NCBI GenBank assembly: GCA_023374045.1
Contig: CM041783.1
Location: 93,345,298-93,409,297, forward strand
From: Limonium bicolor
Lineage: Eukaryota; Streptophyta; Magnoliopsida; Caryophyllales; Plumbaginaceae
Direction: 5' to 3'
DNA: 64,000 nucleotides
Shown: one piece after another, positions 47,398-59,296 of the stretch
How positions within the stretch are numbered: position 1 is the first letter of the stretch
Layout: each line of letters starts with the position of its first letter
The notes under the pieces: model-generated
Databases searched by the model: none
What the model was told of the DNA's origin: nothing
What the model saw: only the letters and a program-made list of their open reading frames with translations
Position numbers and translations under genes: made by a program

Positions 47398-48560
47398 TCG
47401 CGCGTTGTTTGGGAGAGGGTGGTATCCTTCCTAGCCTTACCCTTCTCTTTGTTATGGTTGTTTCCCTCACGGGTTATGATCTCCCATTAGCTTATTCCAA
47501 AGCTTAGCTATTCTGACTTATGTTCGGTTTAGGGGGAACATGTGTTTGTGTGGTGTGTTCGGGCCTCCAAACCCGAACCGCCTTAACTTAAGTTACTCGT
47601 CAACTATTAGGACGGTAATGAGTGTTGTTGTTATTGTAAACGAGCTTATCATGAGACTGGCAACATTCTCTAGGCTCACCAGTGTGTAAACAATGTTTGG
47701 GTCGGTTCCTAAGCGAACCATTCCCGTTGTGTTATGTGTTTTGTTGTGATGCAGTATTCATTGCGGTATTATGTTGTGTAGTAGAAACGTGCAAAGTGTT
47801 GTTAAGTGTTGTATGTAGTGTATGTTGTAGGTTGTATAATGTGGAGTGTGGATCATGGATATGACTCCCAGTTGGTGATAAGAGGCGTTTAAGGATAACC
47901 CGATTTAAGGGTATGTGTCGTCTATTAAGGTAGTAGCTCCATTAGAGGAGGAACACTCTAGGGATATGAATACCAAGAGTGACTTATTAAGTAAGGATAT
48001 ATTATCCGTTGTTGAGCCCATTGAGGCGAAATGTTATGTGATGTGTGTTTACTGTTACATGCATGATTTAAATATAATCAACCGCATGTTAAGACGACAA
48101 TTAGTTGTGCGTGGCCCGGTAGCATGTGGGCTGCGGGATTACCATACCAGCAAAGGGTGCTGAGCCCTTGGGGGCCACCCTTTCTCTTCTTTTCCTATTT
48201 CAGGTACGAAGTGCTGGAAGCCGTTCGAGAGTAGGACGGGTAGTCATTGTACATGGGTAAACTTTTAAGTGTATGTATACAGTAGGTGTAGTAAGACCGA
48301 TGTTGTTGTCGGCACAGTTTATAATACTCGGTATAGTTGATAAGGTGTATGTTGTTGTTGTTGTTGTTGTTATGTAAAGGAATAACCAATGTAGTCGCTC
48401 GGGAATTTTAGCCCATCAGACCGGTGCAATGTATATGGATAGCCTTGTTAGCCTCGTGGGTGGCTAACGGCGTGTAACACCAACGATTTAAGTAATGTGA
48501 AGAGGTTTGTATTTCCGCTGCAGTTTATTGTAAGTATGCAAATGTTGGATGGGGTGTACA
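47398..48560 (+). mobile_element. 3' LTR of C, second segment
   Basis: Continues with TCGCGCGTTGTTT as at about 19957 and ends GGGGTGTACA (one T fewer than the 5' LTR). U5 hairpin GTTAGCC/GGCTAAC near 48447-48468. Confidence 0.93.
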
Positions 48561-48565
48561 CTAGC
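48561..48565. repeat. Target-site duplication of C, right copy (CTAGC)
   Basis: Matches 16581-16585. Confidence 0.93.
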
Positions 48566-49895
48566 GCATTAGCTTGAGCATTGAGATAGGTTTTTCTTAC
48601 CTTAAGATCACACTTCTTCCTTTGAGTCCTCCCCTCTCCCCTTCTTCATTCTCGGTCAAGTTGGTCAATGGGGTTACCCAACCCCAAGTCAACATTCAAA
48701 ACACAAAATAAATACAATTAAACTCCTTAACCCATTGGATAACTTTAATTCAATGAAGGCTTAAATGCCATTAGTTAGGGTTTTACCTTGGAGTTTCAAG
48801 AGAGGTTTTTAAGCCTTGAATACAAAGGAGGGTTCCTCCACCATTGGAGAGTTGAACCAAGCTCAAACAAAGAAGAAACAAGGCATTACAAGGAGGGCAA
48901 AAATCGGCCACTATAGAGAATGAAGGGAAATGGATTTTTCTTGAAACTTTTTACCTTAGGAGGAAGACGAGACTCCATGCTTCGAAATGGTGTCATTTAT
49001 TCTTCAAATGCTCAAAACCCATGGAGATGAAGTTGCTCATTTTTGGATTTTGAAAAGATAGAAATGTAGAGCTTGAAGAGGGGAGTTCGAATATGTATTT
49101 TATTTTACATTTGGAGCTCAAATGGAGCTAGAGCATGAGGAAGAAAGGGAGGCTTCCATTGTTGTTGTGTGGAGCAGCTCAAATCGCAGCAAGGGGGAGA
49201 AGAAGGAGAGTCTCACGATGGGGGAAGGGAAGAATAGGAGAGAGAGAAGAAAATGGGGGGAGAGAGGGCTACTTTTACTTTTGTACTTTTACCTTTTTGC
49301 TTTTTGATTTACTTATTTGTTACTTGTGTGTGTGTGTGAGAGAGCTGTTTATACTAGTAAAAATCGGCCCCCCACTGTTATACTAGCTTGAGCGTTTTTC
49401 GTCTTTTACAGAAAACGCTCGTTATTTTACCCGGTTTAGTTACTATTCACTAACCGGGTCCGTTTTCCGGAATTCCTCGTTTCTTCAATTTTTTTTGGCT
49501 ATTAAGCTTCCGTAAATGCTTAATATTATTATTTAATGATTTATAATTTTTACGGGTCTGTTTGACCACTTAAAATCACGTTTTCAGGTTTCTTCGAAAA
49601 AAACGTGCGCTAAAGCTCTTTTAGCGTTTTAATACATTTCTTGGATCCGTTTTCTTCGGGAATCATTCCCGTATACTAATTAGGCATGAATAAGCCTTAG
49701 GAATCCTTACGATACTATAACCGAGGTCTCGTACCTCCTATGGTTATTTAACGCTCATTTTAGCGTTTTCCGCTTTCCAAGCGTTTTTCTCATTCCTTTG
49801 GATTTATTTCTTTACCAAAATTACTTAGGCACTATTAGGCCCTTAAATACTATAGTAGGATAATATAATCACATATTTAAGTTCGGGGTATTTCA
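48566..49895 (-). mobile_element. Solo LTR B, right segment
   Basis: Remaining part of B in the order expected from the A LTR: AAGGTAAG donor-like motifs (sense) near 48597 and 48785, a GAAAAGATAGAAATG block near 49051 shared with A and G, a G-rich stretch, a TG microsatellite (49327-49340) and the GTTCGGGGTATTTCA end. Confidence 0.88.
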
Positions 49896-49984
49896 GGTCC
49901 CAAGGTCGGTCCATTCCAGAAGGTTTCCGTCCTTTGTAAATCTGGGCTCGACCGACCTTGCAAGTCCGGTCCCAAGGTCGGTCG
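49896..49984. repeat. Hairpin cluster of the A 5' LTR, continuation
   Basis: Rest of the fifth unit and a full sixth unit (GACCGACCTT...AAGGTCGGTC), after the TSD GGTCC at 49896-49900. Confidence 0.85.
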
Positions 49985-52152
49985 GCCCAGTATTTGCATT
50001 TTTATTTCTTTTTTCAGTTTCAGTTTATCTTTCACCCATTACTTCCCCATTGTTCCTACACTTAATCCCACATGTTTTACCACTAAATAAACCTCTGAAT
50101 ACACCTTAGTTCATCCATCAATTCCTTACTCATTCCTACATCACATACACAATTTCTCCTCGCTTCCTTCCCACACTTACATTAATTTTCATCCCCCTTA
50201 TGCTACAGATTTTCGGTTTACCATTTACCATTTATTACTCCCTCTACCAATGCCATTACTAGTATCCTCAATCCATTACTTTACCTCCTAGACACATGTA
50301 CTACCTATATCCAAGTCAAATCTCCATTTCCGAGGTTACTAACACTAACTCTTTTCCTTGTTTCTCCAATGCATTTCACATGCTGTTTGCTACAGATTTT
50401 TACACACTCTACTCTCATACTACAACTACCACTTCATCACTACTTAACATACCTCCTCAATCCAATATACACCTTGGTTCTCCCCTTCACCAAGTCATTC
50501 TTGAATACATAATTCCTACCAAAATTTCGCCATAGTCTCCCCTACAATTTTACACTCTCACCACATTGTTTTACTCACATAAATGATCCACACCACCTGT
50601 TATAATCAATATCAATATACCCATCTCTCATACCCAAAATACTACACTAACAACATTAAATTCCTGCACTCAACCATTAATTCCCATCCATGTTTCAACA
50701 AGTTTTAAATGTCTTTTAAAGGTCCAAAATATTTATATTCTCCTACACATTACACTACTACTACATTACCATTTTCATTACTAATTTCAACTTCTAAAAA
50801 ATCTGTTACATACATATATATACAAAGTACACAAAAGAGCATCCTTACCTTGTTTCTCCTTCTAGTTTCTTTCTTCCTCTTGCTTCTTCCTTCTCTCTCT
50901 ACCGGTTATAGTACTTCACCCAATCTATCATTGTAACCCATACATACACACCATTTCAATACTAAAACTAACCCTAACATTATTTAAGCTTTATGTAGGT
51001 TCTAGGGTTTAGAATTTCCATTACCTTGCAAGGGTACAAGTGCTGTTTGGAATAGCTCAAGAATAATGTTTCCCACCTTCAAAGAGTGCCAAATCGGCTG
51101 GGTACAAGAGGTACCAAACAAGGTTTTAGCTAGATTTTCGTTTTGCCCTTAAGGCTATAAAAAGATGGAGTTTTAAGAATATTTTTACCTCAATAGAACA
51201 AGGAGAAGAAGGTGGTTCTAACGGTGGTCTTGAAGCTCCAAATGCTCCACACCCATGGAGATGAAAGTTCTCCTTTTCGAGTTTTGAAAAGATAGAAATG
51301 TAGCTCTTGATGAGAGGATTCCAATGGTGTAGTTTTTATAATTTTTAGAGGAGGTTCAAGAGGGTTACAAGATGAGAGAAGATGGAGTTTGTGAGGGGGT
51401 CTTCAAAACTCCATGGAAATCGCATGGGGAGAAGAAAGAAAGAAAAAGAGAGAGTGTGGGGTGGGGGTTCTACGTGAGAGGAAAGAATAGAGATAGGAGA
51501 GAGAGTGTGAGAGTGTGAGGTAGAATAAAGTAGGTTAGTTTACTTTATTAGTTTTGTTATTTTGTAAATATTAGAGTGAGTGTGTGAGAGAGTGTGAGAG
51601 AGGAGGAGTCCCCATCGGACACACACAGCACACACATATCACTTTTACTTTTTGTTTTCAAAGTGGACACATAAGTTTGCGTTAATTATGTTTCTACCCC
51701 ACAACTTCCCGTTTTTGACAGTTTTTACTAATTTCTCATTTTATTGATTTTATTGGCCCTAAAGCTTCACTAATATTTATTAATGATTTTAGTTGACCAA
51801 GATTGTTACGAGTCCATTTGACCCGCTTAAAGTCACGTTTTCCCGGTTACCTCAAAAAACGCGCTTTAAGGTTCGTAAGTGTTTTTAATCCATTTTAAGG
51901 ATCCGTTTTCTCCGGGATTTGTTCCCATATATTATTTAGGTCTTATTAAACCTTTAGAATCCATATAATACTCTAACCAAGGTCTCATACCTTCTATGGT
52001 TATTTAACGCGTATTTAGCGTTTTCCGCTTTTTAAGCGTTTCTTTATTTCTTTTGGATTTATTTTTCCTTACTAGTATTAATTAGGTACCGTTAGGTCCT
52101 TAATACGTATTAGATTAATTTTAATACCTATATTTAAGTTCGGGGTATTTCA
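49901..52152 (-). mobile_element. 5' LTR of A, second segment
   Basis: Collinear with about 3521-5759, ending GTTCGGGGTATTTCA. Differences are few substitutions and small indels. Confidence 0.92.
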
Positions 52153-52157
52153 AGTAC
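52153..52157. repeat. Target-site duplication of A, right copy (AGTAC)
   Basis: Matches 1527-1531. Confidence 0.93.
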
Positions 52158-53513
52158 ATACATGTAGTCATACAAGGACAACAATATCCCAATGAGAAAC
52201 ATGACTTCCATAGGTCAAGTTAGTAATTTCTTTTAAAGCGGGTATGATAAACCCTTCAAACGAGGTAAGACTCTCGCGCTAAAGGTCGAGTAATAAATCC
52301 TGCAGGAGAGAACGTAGTCAACTCCCGTACTTAAATATGAGTGGGTATCATACCCTCGAGAGAATGTAATCCTTCTCCCAACTTAAAATGTTCCGGTATT
52401 ATCCCTGTGAATGGACAAAGTCTACACCCAAAACTACCGTCATGACATATACTGTATTGAGGACGACCTGAGACAGGTACAACCTCCATATTTGCATGCA
52501 TGGCCAGAACACCTGGGCCCCTCGCTTCCCGTAGTAGAACATGGTCAGAGTCTCATAAGGACGTAGTCCATAAGGGAAGTTAGTGAGAAACTTGAGTGCA
52601 AGTTCTCGTACGTATACACGTAGGTATAGTTAGAATGTTTTATAAACCGTTATTAAACAATCACAATGATACACAAAAATAAGAGCAGTATATTCCATAC
52701 AATTATCTTGGTCGTTTATTCCACACAACATATAGCACACAAGCCGGTGTAATCCGTTAGCAAACAGGTTGCAAGAATCCATACCATTCATCGTAGTTGT
52801 ACTGGGTAAATTCCCGGACCACGTCAGATTAAGTATAGTCCTATAATTGAATTAACTGAGAGTGTTATTGCAGGTTAACCTCGTATAAAATTCTTATGTA
52901 CCATAAAGTGATGCTTGGTCTCTTGTTATTTCATGTGAGATTTGTAGCCTTTGTTTATGGTAGTTCATTTTTCCATTTCCATGGTCTCATGCATAACTCA
53001 TTACTTATTTATTCATTGTATATTATTATTTTTGATCTATTATGGTTTTCGCATTACATATGTATATATTTACATATATATTTTTGTTCCATAATTATAT
53101 CACATGATAATGATTGCCCAAATGATATAATAATTCCCAAATTGTCATTAACCTTTATTGACCAAACTTTAGCTAATTCTCCACATACTTTTATTTATTA
53201 TCTCATAACCTCAAATATTAATTAGTGTTTACAAATTAAATTCCTCTTACTATTTAACCCATAGTTCTAATTTCCATAACCCATTTAGTCACAATTCTTT
53301 TTCTAACTCCTCCAAATATCCACATAGGACCTATAATTATTTAAATTCAAATACTTTCCCCTATATTCTCGTTTATTACAAAACAATCCCATTAATTCAT
53401 AAACTTAACATTTCACCACTAATTACACTTTACTATATAGTTTTAAGTCCTTAATTAATTAAATTATAATTCCACCTCCATAATTTCATTAATCACCTAA
53501 TGGTCACAACAAC
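52158..53513 (-). mobile_element. 5' LTR of element E, second segment
   Basis: Continuation of 1090-1531 after removing A. It contains ACAAGCCGGTGTAATCCGTT and CAGGTTGCAAGAATCCATACC (about 52739-52782), the block that follows in the LTRs of C and G at a comparable place. From about 52880 it is AT-rich without features. The LTR end is not in the window; F interrupts it. Confidence 0.75.
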
Positions 53514-56500
53514 TGAAATACCCCTAACATTTAAAAATTAAATATAAGAAAATAAATATTATTTGAGGAATTATAAATATTATTTGGGGGATTATGAACC
53601 CTAAGAAAGTATATAAACACTTGGGCGCAAAAACGCACCTAAACTCCTTAAGGTAAAAAACGGGCGTTAAAGCCCGACCTTAAGTAAACAAGTTATATAA
53701 ACTATAAACTTCATACGAAGATAATCAAGGATCATTAAATGACCCTTGGAACGCAGGACTTCATCAAAAATTGAATGAAACTACAATATGCACGGGAATT
53801 CCCTTAAAGGCCCCTTAAGGCCCGAAAGTCCCGGAAATACCTTATAAAATAAGATAAAGCATTACACCTCATTCTAAATGCATAATAGTACCTTAATGAA
53901 CATTTAAGATGAATTATCAAGATAAATTCTCAGTTAAAGACAAAGTACTCGGGAGGATTTCTTAACGATCCTTTTTGCCCGGGTAGCCCGAAAATTATGT
54001 TCTGAGTTAATATAACCCCATATAACCCAATGTAACACCTTAATATATTATTATTGACTATAAAAATGTCAATAAACACTTGGAAGTCATAGCGACTAAT
54101 TAATTCCAAGAAAAATCCTTAATGTACAAAAACGCACCTTCGGGTGTCACAAAAATGCGTTTCACGCAATTGCCTTGAAGTTTTGAGGAGCCACGAGTTG
54201 ATAAACTTAAAAGTGGATAGAATGACCATCTAAATCAATTGATTTCAGTACTAAGTTCATAGTAAAAAATGGGGGCGATTTTTAGGACAAAAAGGTACCT
54301 AAAATCAGCATTTTTACCTTAAAACTTTCATCTTTTACCATGGTATAAATGTACCAATTAAATGCTGGAACCTATTACACATATTAGTATGGTCTTAGTA
54401 CAATATAGTGTAACAAAAATCAAATCAAAAATAAGTCCCAACTAAGCACCAAAGAGGGCGTCAATTTGGGTGATATTAGGCTAGGTTTTTCAAAAAATAT
54501 TGCCTAATGATATATGACTCACTTAGCATGTTATAAATTATAATGTAGCAACTTAAATCGGATGAATGAAGCCTCCTCCATACGTGTACCTGCAAGATAA
54601 CAAGGGAGATTAGATTAACAAAAGTCATAAGAATCAAATTACATAAAATAACAAGGCCTAGGACTACTTTATACTAGTTGCATGAATCAAACAAAAATAC
54701 CCATGTTACTCTTCATGTGCTTACCGATTGGAATCTAGAAGTGGAGTGCTTGATTGACCATTAATTAACCTCATAATACATGTACCTAACTTCTATAGTT
54801 GCTTTGTCAACAATGAACAAAAATCTAACTAGCCTTAATGCTCCATTACCGTGAGTATACAAACAATTGGAGCTGCTCACTCTCTTCTTGTCCGAACACC
54901 TGTAAGAACAATAAAGATTAGTGCTGCATTATTAAGCAAAAGGAAACTTAAATTAATAAGCAAGATTGATTAGTTTTACAATTAGCAAAGCTTGATAGCC
55001 TTTCTAGCAATTCCATTACATAAGTCTAACAATCAATTGGAGCCTCCCATTTGCTCCAGTCCAGCTGATCATCTCCACCTTCTTGGATAAAACAAGTTAA
55101 CATCATTAATCAACTTAATTAATCCTAAATGATTAACATGCTAATATTGAATAATCAAAATAATTTCTCTACCATTCCTTTTAGCCATTAGTCTACATGA
55201 TTGGAAGATGCCAAATTCATTGTGGCCAACCAGCCGAACACATAGCCAACAAAGAGATTTATGTAGTTAATTAAGAAATCAATGTAGTAATTAACATGAC
55301 ATAAAATAAGGTTTTATGAGATATCAATCATTTCAATCCTAATCCTCCTTATTAACTTACGTGAGGTTTATTCAATTTTTCCTTGCCCTCATTCACGAAT
55401 AGGTAAGTCTTTTGCTCTCTCTCTTTTCTCCTTTCTTAATTTCCTAAGTTAGTTCCTAAATGCTAATAAACTCCATTAATGGTGTATTAGTTCCTAAAAC
55501 CATTTTAATGTGATTTCCTAGTTAATTTTATCAAGTTTTGAAGCAAGATTCATCCTAGCAAACCTACAAGATTTCGCCAAGCTTATGTGTTCCTAGGAGG
55601 TTCCTAAATTCAACAACAACACAAGGAACAACAAGATCAAGTTAAGGTATATTTCATGTTGAAAATCTTATGAAAATTCCTTAGGTAATTTTCGAAAATT
55701 GAGGAACTTCTAAACATATGTTCTCTTCATTATTTCATGAAGGAAACTTGGATCTACAATCATCCCAAGGTGTATCAAAAATGCCTTGTTAAATTCTTAA
55801 GGTAAACTCTTGTAAAACTACTTCAAATATTATTTATAAACTCTTGTTAGAAGTCTAACAAATAGATCTCCTAAATGTTTATAAGGAGCCGAATTATCTT
55901 CATCAAGATATCATTTGAAGAGTTTGGAAATTCAAGGAAAAATCAAGTACAAGAATTGTCTTGATTTAAGGGTAAGTTTATATAAGTAAGGTTTATTAAG
56001 TTGAAGTTTGATTTAAGCTTCAAACTTTGGTATAAAAATTATTTATAACCTTTAAAAATATTATGGCCGAAAATCATAGGTTATATTGTCAAGAAAATAA
56101 ATTATAACATATAAGGTAAGATTATTACCTTAAGGTATTAAATTGTGTCACAAAAATTAAATAGGACACACATATTATCAAACCGAATTATCTAAGAATT
56201 ATTTGTTCTATTTTAGTTTATAATCATTCTAAATCATTAGCATAATTTTTAGAAGTATTATATGGCTTATATACAATTATATGTATTTATTATAAGGTTT
56301 AAATCAAGTTTTAAAAACTATATGGCAAGGTATTATTAAGGTCGAGAATGATCTGTATAATTTGGGTGATTTTCGAAATATATAGGTATATTAACTTATA
56401 TTATAAATTTTGGGACTATTAAAAATAGCTACAAGTATTTAAATGGCTAATTTATAAAGTTATGTGGTTAAAATGTAAATTTTGAAAAGTTTAGTGTATA

Positions 56501-57199
56501 AATAATAAATGCCGAGAACAAAGGGGTTGATTTGGTATATTTATGTTATAATATAAGGTAGGAATTAATATTATGAATTTTAGTGAATTTAATAAGTGGT
56601 TAAGTGTTAAAATGACATTTTATAAAGTTTTGGGGCTATTTTGTAATTATTGGGAAATATAGTATGTGGCCGAAAATTACTTATGATTTTATGGGTTTAT
56701 TAAAGTATTAATTATGAAAATAAGTCTTGGTCAAAGTGTTGACCAAAAACTTTGTGTTAAAATGATTTATGACATAAAATATTAAGTTTATAAAAGTTTT
56801 GGGGTGAATATGTAATTTATGGAAGTATATATGAAAAATGGAATTTAAGGTGGGGCGGAAATGTAAATTGAATAAATTTGTGGATTGTTTTGGTTATTTT
56901 AGTGAATTAAATATTAAAACTATAATTATAAGTTAATATGTAACTTATATAAAGTTTTGAGGTTAAAAGTGTAAATATGAAAAGTTATATGTTAAAACGA
57001 AAAGCTTATGGGCTTAACTAGTAATTTATAAAAGTTGGTAAGGCCAATTTGTAATTACCGAAAATTAGTAAGAGTGTTTGGTAAATTGTTAAAGTAAGGT
57101 GGTTAATTAATAATTATAAAGGTTAGTGTGGATAATTAGTGAATTATAAAAGTAATAAGGTTGTTTGGCAATTTATAGAAGTTAATATAAGTGTCTTAC
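53514..57199 (+). mobile_element. LTR of element F, partial
   Basis: Starts TGAAATACCCCTAACATT, the LTR start signature of A, B, C and G, preceded by ACAAC (possible TSD). Sense-strand AGGTAAG motifs (about 55400) and GGTAAACTC/GGTAAGTTT sites sit where other LTRs have donor-like sites. The sequence is very AT-rich; no ORF of note. It is cut at 57199 by G and not completed in the window, so 5' or 3' LTR cannot be decided. Confidence 0.72.
57195..57199. repeat. Presumed left target-site duplication of G (CTTAC)
   Basis: CTTAC abuts the TG end of G at 57200. The partner copy lies outside the window. Confidence 0.5.
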
Positions 57200-57291
57200 T
57201 GTAACACCCCATCCAACATTAACATACTTACAATAAACTGCAGCGGAAGAACAACCTCATCACATTACTTAACTCGTTGGTGTTACACGCC

Positions 57292-57313
57292 GTTAGCCAC
57301 CCACGTGGCTAAC
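57292..57313 (-). other. U5 hairpin in G
   Basis: GTTAGCCAC, loop CCAC, GTGGCTAAC: perfect 9-bp stem. Compared with A and B (GTTAGTCAC/GTGACTAAC) one pair has changed on both sides. Confidence 0.82.
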
Positions 57314-59103
57314 AAGGCTACTACATACACATTGTACCGGTCTGATGGGCTAAATTCCCGAGCGTCTACACATTACTATCCCTTTCCATTAACACAACAA
57401 CAACATACACCTTCCAACTATACCGAGTATTTATAAACTGATGCCGACAACAATTTCGGTCTTACTACACCTACTGTATGCATACACTTAAATTATTACC
57501 CATGTACGACGACTACCCGTCCTACTCTCGAACGGCTTCCAGCACTTCGTACCTGAAATAGGAAAAGAAGAGAAAGGGTGGCCCCCAAGGGGCTCAGCAC
57601 CTTTGCTGGTATGGTAATCCCGCAGCCCACATGCTACCGGGCCACGCACAACTAATTGTCGTCATAGCATGCGGTTGATTATTTTTAAATCATACATGCA
57701 ACTGTAAAACAACAACACATAATCATTTCGCCTCCATGGGCTCAACAAACGGATAATATGTCCTTACTTAGTAAGTCACTCAAGGTATTCAATATCCCTA
57801 GAGTGTTCCTCCTCTAATGGAGCTACTTCCTTAACAGACGACACTTACCCTTAAATCGGGTTATCCTTAAACGCCTCTTTTCTCAAACCTGGACTCATAT
57901 CCATGATCCACATACTCCACATTTTACAACATATAACATTCACTACATAACAACACTTAACAACACTTTGCACGTTTCCACGTGCACAACATAACACCGC
58001 AATAGATATTGCATCACAACAAAGAAACATAACATAACGGGAATGGTCCGCTTAGGTACCGACCCAAACATTGCTAATACACTGGTGAGCCTAGAGAATG
58101 TTGCCAGTCTCATGATAAGCTCGTTACATAACTCGTTACCGTCTCGTTAAATGAACGGTTAACTTAACACAAGGTGCCTCAGATATAGTGATCCAAGCAC
58201 ACCGAAACAAACATAACAATAGTATGCCCCTGTGGCCCGACGTGAGTCAGTAATAGCCTTGGTTAAGCTAAAGGGAAGGTTGGGAACCAAATTGGAAAAC
58301 AACCATAACATACAGAGAGGATCGAACCTGCTATGACAACGACCCCATACTCACACGCGTGGCCGGAACAGACCGGACTCCTCACTCCCCCGTTAGCACT
58401 TGTTAGAAGTTCAACTTTGAACTTTATTAAACAATCACAAACATTGGGTTAAGTCTTGTTAGACATACACAAGGGAAGAGAGAGTCATACATTCAAATAC
58501 AAACATCACACACAAACATCACATAACCAACTCACGCATAGCCGTGGTTAGAACGTTCCTTAAGTCGGAAACGTTGTTACCGGATACCGTTCTTCTACGT
58601 TTACCTAATAGTCGTTAACTAGTCCTTCAAGCGCATTCGAGGTTACCGGTATCGGCACGAAAACATACAATAACAATAACGACTGTAAACTCGTTTCATG
58701 ATTTATCTCATAACGTGGCAAACATACAGAAAAACACATTGGCATACAAGCCGGTGTAATCCGGTAGGACACAGGTTGCAAGAAAACCATACCTGTCACC
58801 GGAGTCCACTTTACCACGTCCACTTATGTTCCTCGAGCGATTCTCGAACAACTGTTAACATCACATGTGTTTTATTAACATCGGGGTTTGCTTGATTATT
58901 TAATGTCTAATGCTTAACTTTCCCCGTTAACTTTGTTACATAACTTTACATTTTAACTTGTTTTACTTTTACATTTTGATACAACTTTTCACCCACTTAA
59001 TTGCCATTTACACTCACCTAACATGTCCTTAACAACCTTATAACATCATTACCTATCAATCCCCATCATTACATATCATTTCATAACCTTAAACCATGTT
59101 TTG

Positions 59104-59296
59104 GTCCGACCGGACTTGCCGACCGGACTTACCAAGTCCGGTCGATTCCAGAACACATTTCCGTCACAAATTTTTCTACTCCGACCGGACTTGTAAGTCC
59201 GGTCCTATGTCCGGTCCATTCCAGAAACTAATTCCCACAGGGTAAACTGGGCCCGACCGAACTTGCAAGTCCGGTCGCAAGTCCGGTCTGCCCCAG
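59104..59296. repeat. GC-rich hairpin cluster in G (3 units)
   Basis: Three units with GACCGGACTT (or GACCGAACTT) and AAGTCCGGTC arms; first two followed by ATTCCAGAA as in A and B. Confidence 0.85.

Larger units (their letters stand above)
16586..48560 (+). mobile_element. Element C: non-autonomous Del/Tekay-like LTR retrotransposon
   Basis: Plus-strand element with 5' LTR 16586-21123, internal 21124-26002, 3' LTR 26003-29397 plus 47398-48560, and a CTAGC TSD. Without nested D it is about 14 kb. The two LTRs are nearly identical by eye, so insertion is recent. No gag or pol is recognisable. G is a second, more divergent member of the family. Confidence 0.93.
13384..49895 (-). mobile_element. 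Element B: solo LTR, interrupted by C
   Basis: TGTAACACCCCTACCGC at the left and GGGGTATTTCA at the right, with a GGTCC TSD. Without C the element is 13384-16585 plus 48566-49895, about 4.5 kb, the size of one LTR of A, C or G, with no PBS, internal region or PPT. This is the product expected from recombination between two LTRs. It is related to but clearly different from the A LTR. Confidence 0.87.
1532..52152 (-). mobile_element. Element A: non-autonomous Del/Tekay-like LTR retrotransposon
   Basis: Complete minus-strand element: 3' LTR 1532-5759, internal 5760-11387, 5' LTR 11388-13383 plus 49901-52152. The ends are TG...CA with a 5-bp TSD. Without the nested insertion it is about 14.1 kb, over half of it LTR. 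No gag or pol motif could be found in the internal region, so it matches a LARD-type derivative (large LTRs, non-coding interior) that would need proteins from a relative such as E. Confidence 0.92.
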
